Positions 8,980 through 16,741 of a stretch of 64,000 nt of DNA are shown here, one piece after another; position 1 is the stretch's first letter; each line of letters opens with the position of its first letter. The notes under the pieces are model-generated. The model was not told the DNA's origin, did no database searches, and worked only from the letters and a program-made list of their open reading frames with translations. The stretch is from Paenarthrobacter sp. AR 02 (GTDB lineage: Bacteria > Actinomycetota > Actinomycetes > Actinomycetales > Micrococcaceae): positions 120,416 to 184,415 of the forward strand of contig NZ_JAJUKH010000008.1 of NCBI RefSeq assembly GCF_021538675.1. Direction: 5' to 3'. The position numbers and the translations under genes are program-made.

Positions 8980-10009
8980 GGCCGGCACCGCCCGCCTCTT
9001 CCTCGACGTCCGGGCTTTCGACGTCCGGGCTTTCGGCGTCGGCGAGGGCAGCGCGCATCGCGGACATGCCCCCACTGACAAGGTCAGGCACGATGCCCGC
9101 ATCTGGCGGCCCTTTGAGGTCAGGCAACGTCCTCGCGAAGAAGGGCTCGTTGTCCCGTGCCTGCTTGTTGAGGATGGCAATGGCTTCCGCCACCGATTTT
9201 TGGGGATCGTTGAAGACATCCCGGTCCACCTCGACATGCGAGATGAACCTTTCCTTCAAGAGGTCCACCACTTCCCGGTCTCCTGTCAGCGAATCCTTGC
9301 CCTCAGCCACCACATAATCGAAGTGCTCCACTGATCCAGCCCTGCGGAAGAGGTCGATCAGTTGCTGAATGCGGTCGCGTATCCTCTGCTTGTCCTCGGC
9401 CTTGCCTGACCTGCCAACGCTCAGGGAAATCCGGAACGTGCCCTCATTCATGAGGCGCGAGGCACTGTCCAGCACGTCAGCCCATTCACCTTCCATGAGC
9501 CTTCCGGACAACCGCTCAGCGGGAAGCGCGAACTCGAACCGGCTCACCTCCAGCCGGGCAAGGATTTCCTCGATATCCTCCCTGACCACCGGAACAAGGC
9601 CGGGTTCCAGCCCCAGCATGCCCTCCAGGTACTCGGCCATTCGGGACGCCCTTGGACCGTTGCCACTGGTCAGGACCGCGACGACATTCCGTTTGAGGAA
9701 TGCGAAATATGTGGTCTCCAAAAGGTGGTCGCCAGGTGCCAGGGGAAGCGGTTTGCGGCGCCCCAGGAAGTCACCCACGCTTGGCAGGTTGGTGTCGCGG
9801 ACCCGGTCCAGGAGCATGACGGGATGGGGTGCCATCGACGCCGTCTGGGCAAGCAACACCGTGCCATCCACGCTGGTGAAGTGCCTGTCCGTCCCGGCAT
9901 CCTGGGCATTCTTCAAGACCTCGGCAACCCGCCGGGCGGGAAACGGCCGGTTGAGCTCGTCACCATTAAGTTGCTCGATCCGCCAGAACTGCACGCTGCG
10001 TCGCGCCAT
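8960..10009 (-). CDS. Hypothetical cytosolic protein, first gene of a two-gene unit
   Basis: A 349-residue soluble protein that I cannot assign to a family. It starts MARRSVQFWRIEQLNGDELN, has a mixed alpha/beta composition, the segment SGNGPRASRMAEYLEGMLG about a third of the way in, and a helical middle part (QRIRDRIQQLIDLFRRAG). Near the C-terminus a 15-base direct repeat (9005-9019 and 9020-9034) gives two ESPDV units in an acidic tail. There is no signal peptide or membrane helix. It is the promoter-proximal gene of a pair whose second member is a four-helix membrane protein overlapping it by 20 bases. The sequence looks normally coding, with no frameshift. Confidence 0.85.
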   Translation of the reverse strand: MARRSVQFWRIEQLNGDELNRPFPARRVAEVLKNAQDAGTDRHFTSVDGTVLLAQTASMAPHPVMLLDRVRDTNLPSVGDFLGRRKPLPLAPGDHLLETTYFAFLKRNVVAVLTSGNGPRASRMAEYLEGMLGLEPGLVPVVREDIEEILARLEVSRFEFALPAERLSGRLMEGEWADVLDSASRLMNEGTFRISLSVGRSGKAEDKQRIRDRIQQLIDLFRRAGSVEHFDYVVAEGKDSLTGDREVVDLLKERFISHVEVDRDVFNDPQKSVAEAIAILNKQARDNEPFFARTLPDLKGPPDAGIVPDLVSGGMSAMRAALADAESPDVESPDVEEEAGGAGHELVRG

Positions 10010-10104
10010 GGACCCTCCCCTCGTCCTCTACGGAACCAAAGCTACCGGCGAGGACCGACATTAAAGCCAGGGGCCGCCGTCGTGCCCCAACTGCCATACC
10101 GGAA

Positions 10105-10953
10105 TTACAGGCTGTACTTGGGGCCCTCCGCGAACAACGCGTCCATTTGCTCGTGGCTGCGCGTCCCTGCCAGGCCGGCCCAGTTTCCGTCGCCCAGAAT
10201 TTCCGTGGCGACCCTGGCCACCTTGGCGTACGCAGCCTTGGCGGTGTTACCGCCAATACTGACGCGGCGGACGCCGGCGTCGTGCAATTCCAAAGGCGAC
10301 GGCGCCCCAACCCCTGCCAGCGCGTTGAGTGGCGCCGGAATCCGGCTGGACAGCTGGTGGAGGACGTGCAGATCCACGACGCCGGGGACGAAAATTCCGT
10401 CCGCCCCGGCGGTCAGGTAGGTCTCGGCGCGGCGCAGGGTTTCCTCGTAGGCGGCCTCGTTGAAACGCCCCGAAAGGTAAGTGTCAGTGCGGGCATTGAT
10501 GAACAAAGGGATGGCGCGGTCGTCCGCCGTTGCGCGGATCAAGGCGATGCGGCGGGACTGCTCGTTGATATCGGTCAGGGGCTCGTCACCGGAGTCTTCG
10601 ATATTGATGCCCACGGCACCGGCATCCAAAACAGCGTGGACCGTTGCCCGGAGCTCGTCATCGGTACGTCCATAGCCTGTCTCTATATCCGCCGTCACGG
10701 GCAGCGTGGTGGCTGCAACCACGCGGCCGAGGGCTGCCATCGCCAGCCCCCACGGCACGTGGTCGCCGTCCCGATATCCCAAACTCCAGGAGACTGCCGA
10801 GCTTGAGGTAGCAATGGCCGCGGCACCGGCTTCCTGGACCACGCGGGCGGAAGCCGCGTCCCACACATTCACCAACACCAAGGGCGCACGGCCTGCGTCG
10901 TGGAGCTTGTGGAAGTGTTCGGCCTTAGTCACGGATGCCCGATGTGCTGTCAT
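10105..10953 (-). CDS. Isocitrate lyase / PEP mutase superfamily protein
   Basis: A 282-residue enzyme of the isocitrate lyase/phosphoenolpyruvate mutase fold. I start at ATG 10953 (MTAHRASVTKAEHF); the open frame continues upstream but without family similarity. Motifs: NVWDAASARVVQEAG at the N-terminus, PVTADIETGYG and GAVGINIEDS for the Mg-binding acidic residues, and FINARTDTY. The isocitrate lyase KKCGH motif is absent, so it is a small lyase-type member (methylisocitrate lyase, carboxyPEP mutase or oxaloacetate hydrolase-like), not a glyoxylate-shunt enzyme. It is divergent from the aminotransferase gene at 11063. The actual C-C bond cleaved is unknown. Confidence 0.9.
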   Translation of the reverse strand: MTAHRASVTKAEHFHKLHDAGRAPLVLVNVWDAASARVVQEAGAAAIATSSSAVSWSLGYRDGDHVPWGLAMAALGRVVAATTLPVTADIETGYGRTDDELRATVHAVLDAGAVGINIEDSGDEPLTDINEQSRRIALIRATADDRAIPLFINARTDTYLSGRFNEAAYEETLRRAETYLTAGADGIFVPGVVDLHVLHQLSSRIPAPLNALAGVGAPSPLELHDAGVRRVSIGGNTAKAAYAKVARVATEILGDGNWAGLAGTRSHEQMDALFAEGPKYSL

Positions 10954-11062
10954 AACTACATTCCAGCCCCTCGCGTCCGCGGCGTAAAGCGCGACCGTCA
11001 AAATGGATGGTAAGCGAAACAAATGTTGCCTAATTAGCAACCTCGAGGAGTATCCTTTCACT

Positions 11063-12370
11063 GTGACCCACGAAACATTGGATGCCGGCGCAACACTGCC
11101 CGCTGAAGCCATCGACGCCATTGAGCGGGCCGCCACGGCCGCCCACCCGCACGAGGAACTGTTCTCCGCGCGGGCCGCCAACATTAAGCAGTCCGCAGTC
11201 CGCGATGTCTTCGACATATCGATGAGGCCCGGGCTTGTGTCCCTAGCAGGCGGCAACCCGTACCTGCAGTCGCTGCCCTTGGAGCAGCTTGGACAGACCG
11301 CAGCCCGCATCATCGCAGAAGAAGGCATGACCGCCCTGCAGTACGGTGGCGGCCAGGGTACCGAGGAACTGCGCGCGCAAATCTGCGAGATCATGGCAGC
11401 TGAAGGCATCACTGATGCACTACCCGAGAATGTGGTAATCACCGCGGGCTCCCAGTCCGCACAGGACGTCGCCACCAAGGTCTTCTGCAACCCCTGCGAT
11501 GTCGTCCTGGTTGAGAACCCCACCTACGTTGGCGCGCTGAACACGTTCGAGGCGTACCAGGTGCAGGTGGAACCGATCGAAATGGACGACGACGGCCTGG
11601 TGCCGGAGCTTCTGGAGGCCAGGATCGCGGCGCTCCAGGCAGAGGGCAAGAACATCAAGTTCCTCTACACGATCCCCAACTTCAACAATCCCTCCGGGAT
11701 CACGCTGGCGGAAGCACGCAGGCAGCGCATCGTCGATATATGCCGCAGTTCGAATATTATCGTTCTTGAGGACAACCCCTATGGACTGCTGCGGTTCGAC
11801 GGCCATCCGATTGCGCCGATGCGTGCATCCAACCCCGACGACGTCATCTATTTGGGCTCATTCTCCAAGATCTTCGCCCCGGGCCTGCGTATCGGTTGGG
11901 CGCTGGTACCCGCGCACCTCCAACGCCGCTTCTACCTTGCCTCCGAGGCTGTAACACTCTGCCCACCGCCGTTGAACCAGATGCTCGTCTCGGCCTACCT
12001 CCGGGACTACGACTGGAAAGGCCAAATCGACACGTACCGGTCGTTGTACGCAGAACGCTGCGAGGCCCTGCTGTCGGCGCTGGACACCTACATGCCGTCC
12101 GGACTCTCATGGACGCGGCCCGACGGCGGGTTCTTCGTTTGGGTCACCCTGCCCGAAGGCGTGGACACCTACCCACTGCTGGGCAAAGCGATCGACGCCG
12201 GCGTTGTCTTCATCCCCGGCGCAGCCTTCTCACCCGCCGACGGACCCTCCAACAAGCTTCGGCTCGCCTTTAGTGCCGTGCCCCCGGATACGATAGCCGA
12301 AGGCGTCCGCCGCCTGGCCCCCGTCCTGGCGGAAGCCATCGAAGCCACCACTGAAGGAGCAGCACAATGA
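11063..12370 (+). CDS. PLP-dependent aminotransferase, class I/II (AAT-like, MocR-related fold)
   Basis: A 435-residue aminotransferase. The start chosen is GTG 11063 (VTHETLDAGATL), 12 bases after GAGGAG; an in-frame ATG at 11003 would add 20 unlikely residues. Fold-type-I markers: substrate loop SLAGGNPYLQSLP, TAGSQSAQDV for cofactor phosphate, NFNNPSGITL, and the Schiff-base lysine in GSFSKIFAPGLRIGW, followed by the carboxylate-binding arginine (RLAFS). It resembles the LysN/2-aminoadipate or aromatic/branched aminotransferases that share this architecture; the substrate cannot be fixed. Its stop overlaps the next start by 4 bases, so it is coupled to the universal stress protein. Confidence 0.92.
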   Translation: MTHETLDAGATLPAEAIDAIERAATAAHPHEELFSARAANIKQSAVRDVFDISMRPGLVSLAGGNPYLQSLPLEQLGQTAARIIAEEGMTALQYGGGQGTEELRAQICEIMAAEGITDALPENVVITAGSQSAQDVATKVFCNPCDVVLVENPTYVGALNTFEAYQVQVEPIEMDDDGLVPELLEARIAALQAEGKNIKFLYTIPNFNNPSGITLAEARRQRIVDICRSSNIIVLEDNPYGLLRFDGHPIAPMRASNPDDVIYLGSFSKIFAPGLRIGWALVPAHLQRRFYLASEAVTLCPPPLNQMLVSAYLRDYDWKGQIDTYRSLYAERCEALLSALDTYMPSGLSWTRPDGGFFVWVTLPEGVDTYPLLGKAIDAGVVFIPGAAFSPADGPSNKLRLAFSAVPPDTIAEGVRRLAPVLAEAIEATTEGAAQ

Positions 12371-12795
12371 CCGGAGTTGTGATTGTAGGAGTAGACGGCA
12401 GCGAAACGGCAATGAGGGCGGCCCAGGCAGCCCAGCAATTGGCCATCGGCTTGGGGGCGAGCCTGCGCGTCGTGAGCGCCTTCGACAGCAACCGGACAGA
12501 AGTTGTGGAGATCGGCACCGACAGGTGGATCGTTTCCGACGCCGCCGAAGCTGAGGCTGTAGCCCGCGACGTAGCAGAGCGGCTCAAGGACGAACGCCTT
12601 GAAGTGACCTATTCAGCCGCGCGCGGCAAGCCGGGCGAGGCACTCGTCAAGGAAGCCGAGATGCAGGACGCCCGGCTGATCGTCGTCGGAAACCGTCGCA
12701 TGCAGGGCTTGGGCCGGGTGCTGGGCAGCGTCGCCAACACTGTCGCCCACACGGCGCCCTGCGATGTCTACATCGCCAAGACTGACCAGCCGTAA
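12367..12795 (+). CDS. Universal stress protein (UspA family)
   Basis: A 142-residue single-domain universal stress protein. The N-terminus VVIVGVDGSETAMRAAQAA is the typical first strand and helix; the C-terminus carries VVGNRRMQGLGRVLGSVANT, where the nucleotide loop normally reads Gly-x2-Gly-x9-Gly-Ser. The first glycine pair is partly replaced (GNRRMQG), so ATP binding may be weaker. It overlaps the aminotransferase gene by 4 bases (ATGA) and is followed by a terminator, so the two form a bicistronic unit. Confidence 0.93.
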   Translation: MTGVVIVGVDGSETAMRAAQAAQQLAIGLGASLRVVSAFDSNRTEVVEIGTDRWIVSDAAEAEAVARDVAERLKDERLEVTYSAARGKPGEALVKEAEMQDARLIVVGNRRMQGLGRVLGSVANTVAHTAPCDVYIAKTDQP

Positions 12796-12811
12796 GCGAG
12801 CTGGATCACGC

Positions 12812-12840
12812 CGCCGGGTGGGGAGCCTCACCCGGCGTTT
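12812..12840 (+). terminator. Intrinsic terminator after the aminotransferase / Usp unit
   Basis: Perfect 9-bp stem CGCCGGGTG (12812-12820) with CACCCGGCG (12829-12837), 8-base loop, then TTT and a later TTTT. It starts 16 bases after the Usp stop. Confidence 0.8.
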
Positions 12841-12877
12841 GGCGTCTTTTCGGCCTGGCTGCTGACTGAACCGTTAT

Positions 12878-12926
12878 AAAATCGAGATGCCCCCAATGGC
12901 GCGTGCCACCTTCACTTCTCGATTTT
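12878..12926. promoter_or_regulatory. Ten-base perfect inverted repeat in front of the small membrane protein gene
   Basis: AAAATCGAGA (12878-12887) and TCTCGATTTT (12917-12926) are exact inverted copies separated by 29 bases. The right arm ends just before the ribosome-site-like AGGGGA that precedes the TTG start at 12940. A TATAAA at 12875-12880 overlaps the left arm. The element could be an operator pair or a leader stem-loop controlling translation; which one depends on where transcription starts. Confidence 0.5.
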
Positions 12927-12939
12927 CAGGGGATTTTTC

Positions 12940-13278
12940 TTGCTTACCTTGCAGCCGCGCCAACGCGTGGGACATGACATCCTGCTTGCCCGCCACGGCA
13001 ACAACATCAGCACAATGCGCTTCGACCGCGCCAACGACCGCATCATCGCGATGCTGGACGACGGCTCCTGGGACAGCGCGCCCAACATGATCTCCCCGAG
13101 CCTGGAAATGCCGGAGACCATTCGCAGCGTTTTCCGCAAGGACTGGCGCTTCCTGTCTGTGGCATGCGTGGCTATGCTCACCGTCGCCGCCGTCGCCATG
13201 GGCATCAGCGTGGAAATGGCGAACCACATGTCCACTACGGAACTCCAGGCCCTGCTGGTCAACTACCCGGCCTTCTAG
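12940..13278 (+). CDS. Small single-helix membrane protein, hypothetical
   Basis: A 112-residue protein read from a TTG start preceded by AGGGGA at about 8 bases. The N-terminal 65 residues are soluble (HGNNISTMRFDRANDRII). One clear membrane helix follows (FLSVACVAMLTVAAVAMGIS), with a short C-terminal tail ending NYPAF. I know no family for it. Codon use is like its neighbours, and its stop interlocks with the stop of the convergent permease gene (CTAG at 13275-13278), which argues for a real gene. The start is the weak point, since no ATG lies at a suitable place. Confidence 0.6.
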   Translation: MLTLQPRQRVGHDILLARHGNNISTMRFDRANDRIIAMLDDGSWDSAPNMISPSLEMPETIRSVFRKDWRFLSVACVAMLTVAAVAMGISVEMANHMSTTELQALLVNYPAF

Positions 13279-14744
13279 CGGATTCCCGCGCCCTCGGCCG
13301 ACTGCGACGGCGTGCTGCCGCCTGTTTCGTCGCTGCCGGGAGTCGCGTCGCCGCCGGGGGCGGCGTGGCTCGTGACGGCGTGACTGGTGACGGCGTCGTC
13401 GAAGTCCAGCGCCAGCTGATTCCCGGCCTTGCTGCGGCGAAGCACCAGCACAACCACTCCCACGGCAAGCCAGGCCGCGCCCAGCAGATATGTGAACCAG
13501 GCAAGCGATGTCCACAGCCAGGCAATGGAGGCGAACCCCAGCAGCGGCAGCACCAAATTCCGCAGGATCCCCACGCCTCCCCGCTTCCGCAGGTCAAAGA
13601 ACAGCACCTTGATGGTTGCCAGGTTCACCACTGCGAAAGCAATCAGCGCCCCGAAGTTGATCATGAAGACGGCCTGCTCCAACGTGATGAAGAGGGCAAC
13701 CAGCGAGACGGCCGAAACCGCCAAAGCAGCAACATACGGAGTGCGGAAACGCGGCTGGAGCCGGGCAAGGACGGAGGGCAGGATCCCGTCCCTTCCCATG
13801 GCATAGATGACCCTGCTGACGCTCATCTGGGCCGCAGTTCCACACAGGACCAGGCCGCCGAGATTCACCACCACGAACACCACCATCAGCACATCTCCGC
13901 CGGCAGCCTGCATGAGTTCCGTCCCCGCGGCATCCAGGTTCTGAATCGTCCGCCACTCCGGTGCGATAAGGCTGCCGGCCACGGAAAACAGGGTGTAGCC
14001 CAGGCCAGCGAAGAGCGTGGAGAGGATGATGCCCCGAGGAATATCCCTTTTGGGGTTCCGGGCTTCTTCAGACAAAGTGGACACGCCATCGAAGCCGAGG
14101 AAGGCAAAAGCCACAATTGCGGCTGCCGCCATAACCGGCGCTATCCCGCCGTCGCCAAGGCTAAGGGGACGAACCACGTTTTCCAGCGATAACTTCGGCG
14201 CGTTCAGGATCGCCAGGACAACGAAGACCAGGATCACCGCAACGGAAGCGGACACCACCACGAAGTTCATCCTCTTGATCCAGCCGACTCCGATCACGCT
14301 AAAGACGCCCACCGCCAGAAGGCAGAGCAGGACGGCGAGCTGAGGGGGGATGCCGGGCAAAAGGCTGTTGAGGTAGAGGCCGAAGAGCAGGAAATTCACC
14401 ATGGGCAGGAACAGGTAGTCAAGCATCATCGCCCAACCCACCAAGAACCCCACGGGGTGGCCAAACGCCCGCGAAGCGTACGCGTACGCCCCTCCGGTGA
14501 CGGGGACGTGACGGGCCATCTGGCCGTAACTATGGGCAGTGAACAACATGGCAACCAACGCCGCGAGGTACGCTGCGGGCAAGTGCCCGTCGCTGATCTC
14601 GGTTCCGGCCCCGTAAACCGCCACGACCGACAGTATCCCCATGGACGTCAGGCCAAAGGCCACCAACGATGGCAGCCCCAGGACACGCTTGAGCGTCGGT
14701 CCCCCGGAGGACCCTCCCGCTGCAGGCTTAGGTTTGGTGTTCAT
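13275..14744 (-). CDS. APC family amino acid permease
   Basis: A 489-residue integral membrane transporter with about 12 hydrophobic helices. Start at ATG 14744 (MNTKPKPAAGGSSGG), preceded by GAGGAG about 7 bases away; the frame is open further upstream but crosses the divergent promoter region. Motifs of the amino acid-polyamine-organocation family: GAGTEISDGHLPAAY near helix 1, GGAYAYASRAFGHPVGFLVG, and GFDGVSTLSEEARNPKRDIP. The C-terminal 50 residues are a Ser/Thr/Ala-rich cytoplasmic tail with a short repeat (AVTSHAVTSHAA). It is divergent from the amidohydrolase at 14969, and both may serve one nitrogen-compound pathway (inference). Substrate unknown. Confidence 0.93.
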   Translation of the reverse strand: MNTKPKPAAGGSSGGPTLKRVLGLPSLVAFGLTSMGILSVVAVYGAGTEISDGHLPAAYLAALVAMLFTAHSYGQMARHVPVTGGAYAYASRAFGHPVGFLVGWAMMLDYLFLPMVNFLLFGLYLNSLLPGIPPQLAVLLCLLAVGVFSVIGVGWIKRMNFVVVSASVAVILVFVVLAILNAPKLSLENVVRPLSLGDGGIAPVMAAAAIVAFAFLGFDGVSTLSEEARNPKRDIPRGIILSTLFAGLGYTLFSVAGSLIAPEWRTIQNLDAAGTELMQAAGGDVLMVVFVVVNLGGLVLCGTAAQMSVSRVIYAMGRDGILPSVLARLQPRFRTPYVAALAVSAVSLVALFITLEQAVFMINFGALIAFAVVNLATIKVLFFDLRKRGGVGILRNLVLPLLGFASIAWLWTSLAWFTYLLGAAWLAVGVVVLVLRRSKAGNQLALDFDDAVTSHAVTSHAAPGGDATPGSDETGGSTPSQSAEGAGIR

Positions 14745-14776
14745 AGCGCTCTCCTCGATGCGATCCGCGTCACATA

Positions 14777-14793
14777 AATGAATGTCGTTCATT
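14777..14793. promoter_or_regulatory. Candidate operator near the permease start
   Basis: AATGAATGTCGTTCATT: perfect 6-base arms AATGAA and TTCATT around a 5-base centre, 32 bases in front of the permease ATG in the divergent gap. Size and position suit a dimeric repressor. No regulator gene is adjacent. Confidence 0.5.
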
Positions 14794-14825
14794 AGAGTAG
14801 GCGCCCAGCCTCGACTTGTACAGGT

Positions 14826-14942
14826 TTTGGTATGCCAAAGCTTGCGGGGCCGAGCGAAAATGGGAGCGACCACGGCTATCCTGCCCGGAACTGTGCGGGT
14901 GTTGACTGCCAACGTGTTTATTTGGGAGCTTTCGGTATACCA
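14826..14942. promoter_or_regulatory. Two GGTATRCC dyads in front of the amidohydrolase gene
   Basis: TTTGGTATGCCAAA at 14826-14839 (arms TTTGG and CCAAA) and CGGTATACCA at 14933-14942 (palindromic core GGTATACC) share the core GGTATRCC. They flank the 93 bases leading to the amidohydrolase start. Two copies of one core suggest sites for a single GntR-like regulator; a lone TTGACT at 14902-14907 could be a -35 element but has no matching -10. Confidence 0.4.
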
Positions 14943-14968
14943 TCATGAATTCAAACGACAGGAGTCCC

Positions 14969-16069
14969 ATGAACACACTTTCTCTTCAATCGGAGTCGCC
15001 TGCCCGTTCCACCGGCGGTCCCCTCCTGACTACGCCGGGGTTTGTCGACGCACACATTCACCCCGACAAAACGACCTGGGGATCGGGCTGGTTATCCCGT
15101 CAACCGGCGAACGATCTGGCGACCCTGATCCGCAATGATCTGCAAGCACAGCTTGCTGCCGCGGCCAGCGTGGAGGAACGCGCCTTCGCCTTGATGAAGC
15201 AAGCCGTCCTCAACGGGACAATGGCGATGCGGGCCCACGTTGACGTCGGTCCGCAGATTGGCCTGAAGAACATCCATGGCGTCAGGGCTGCAGCGGAGCG
15301 GCTATCGTCAGTCCTGGATGTACAGATCGTCGCGTTCCCTCAGTTCGGTTTGCTGAGCAATCCCGGCACAGTGGAACTCATGGAGGCTTCGCTGGGAGAA
15401 GGAGCCGACGTAGTAGGCGGAATCGACCCGGAATCACTCGACGGCGACGTCCACGGTCATCTGGATGCTGTCTTCGGCCTGGCGGGAAGGCACAGCAGGG
15501 ACGTGGACATCCACCTGCACGACACAGGAGCTGCAGGTTTGGCCCAGCTGCGGCTCATTGCACAGCGGACCATGGCGGAGGGCATGCAGGGTCGAGTCAC
15601 GGTGGGGCACGCCTTTGCCCTCAGCGACAGCAACCAGCCGGAGCTCGGGGCCACCTTGGATGTGATGGCTGAGGCAGGGATGTGGATGGCGACGTGCGCC
15701 CTGGGGGCCGACCCCGTGCCTGTCCTTGATGTCCTGGAGCACCATGGCGTCAGGGTTGCGCTCGGGTCGGACGGAGTACGGGATGCGTGGTCACCGTTTG
15801 GCACGGGCAGCATGGTGGACCGGATGCATCTGTTGGGTTACCGGACAGGGGCTCTAACGGACTCCGACTTGGAGCGGTGCTTCCGGATTGCCACCACGTC
15901 CGGGGCGGAGCTGTTGAATGCGCCTGCCATCAAGGAATTTACCGGAACCGCATCTGCGGACCGACTCGAGTTCGCTGCAGAGTCCATTCCCGAATTGGTT
16001 GTTGACCGGCCTTCTCCGCTGGCCGTCATCAGGAACGGCAAGGCGGTGACCCGGGAGTCGGTCGACTAA
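14969..16069 (+). CDS. Cytosine deaminase-like metal-dependent amidohydrolase
   Basis: A 366-residue enzyme of the amidohydrolase superfamily. I prefer ATG 14969 (MNTLSLQSES), with AGGAG just before it, over an in-frame ATG at 14945. Metal and catalytic motifs are in the expected order: PGFVDAHIHPDK (HxH), MAMRAHVDVGP, DVDIHLHDTG, VTVGHAFALS and ALGSDGVRDAWSP. This pattern fits the CodA/N-acyl-D-amino-acid-like deaminases that hydrolyse cytosine, creatinine or related rings. It is divergent from an amino acid/nucleobase-type permease, so a salvage or catabolic role is reasonable. Its stop (TAA) interlocks with the convergent PAP2 gene. Confidence 0.88.
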   Translation: MNTLSLQSESPARSTGGPLLTTPGFVDAHIHPDKTTWGSGWLSRQPANDLATLIRNDLQAQLAAAASVEERAFALMKQAVLNGTMAMRAHVDVGPQIGLKNIHGVRAAAERLSSVLDVQIVAFPQFGLLSNPGTVELMEASLGEGADVVGGIDPESLDGDVHGHLDAVFGLAGRHSRDVDIHLHDTGAAGLAQLRLIAQRTMAEGMQGRVTVGHAFALSDSNQPELGATLDVMAEAGMWMATCALGADPVPVLDVLEHHGVRVALGSDGVRDAWSPFGTGSMVDRMHLLGYRTGALTDSDLERCFRIATTSGAELLNAPAIKEFTGTASADRLEFAAESIPELVVDRPSPLAVIRNGKAVTRESVD

Positions 16070-16731
16070 AGCATCAACCCACGCAACAGCCACCACAGGC
16101 CCGCAATAACAACGGCACCAAACAGAGAACCCACAACGACCTGCGCCAACGTGTGCGCACGCAACACCAAACGGGACCAACCCACTGCCGGTACCAGCAG
16201 GAGAAGCGGCAGCCACGCTGGTCCGAACATCAGGACGGCGATAACCACCGCGGCCGACAAGGCTGAGGCGTGCCCGCTCATCTTCCAAAAGGCGCTGACC
16301 ACCGCCAAAACTGCGATGCCGCCGATCAGTGAAATGATCATCACGGAAACACTGGCCGGACCGTTCAGGAGCTGGAGCACTACCAGGCCCGCAACGACCG
16401 ATACCAAGGCCATCAGCAGCAGGGCAGGTCGTTGACGCCGGTCGCTGACGTGGTGGTCGGTGATCCGGCCCAGCTTGACCATCACCAGAACATAGGCCAG
16501 CGGCACGACACACACGAAGAAAGCCCCGAGCAGGCCAAACCATATGGTCCCGGGGAAGCCGGGCTCCACCGCTGGACTGATCAGCAAAAGTACCAGGACA
16601 ACGACCGGGGGTTGGAAGACCTCCGTCAGCACCCGTGCCACGGTCCGCCACGGTCCCGCCACCAGCTGGGGATGAACGTGGTCGGGCTCGCCGCCAGTGG
16701 TCGTGGCCGTGTGGGTAGCCGTTTCAGGCAC
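16066..16731 (-). CDS. PAP2-superfamily membrane phosphatase
   Basis: A 221-residue membrane protein. The likely start is GTG 16731 (VPETATHTATTTGG), 10 bases after the stop of the bkd E2 gene; the frame runs further upstream but inside that gene. It has about six hydrophobic helices. Phosphatase signature parts: TDHHVSDRRQRP, KMSGHASALSA (the SGH motif with the acid/base His) and RLVLRAHTLAQVVVG (the Arg and nucleophilic His). Family members dephosphorylate lipid phosphates such as undecaprenyl-PP or phosphatidate. It is probably co-transcribed behind bkdC by proximity only. Confidence 0.87.
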   Translation of the reverse strand: MPETATHTATTTGGEPDHVHPQLVAGPWRTVARVLTEVFQPPVVVLVLLLISPAVEPGFPGTIWFGLLGAFFVCVVPLAYVLVMVKLGRITDHHVSDRRQRPALLLMALVSVVAGLVVLQLLNGPASVSVMIISLIGGIAVLAVVSAFWKMSGHASALSAAVVIAVLMFGPAWLPLLLLVPAVGWSRLVLRAHTLAQVVVGSLFGAVVIAGLWWLLRGLML

Positions 16732-16741
16732 ACTGTTCCGT

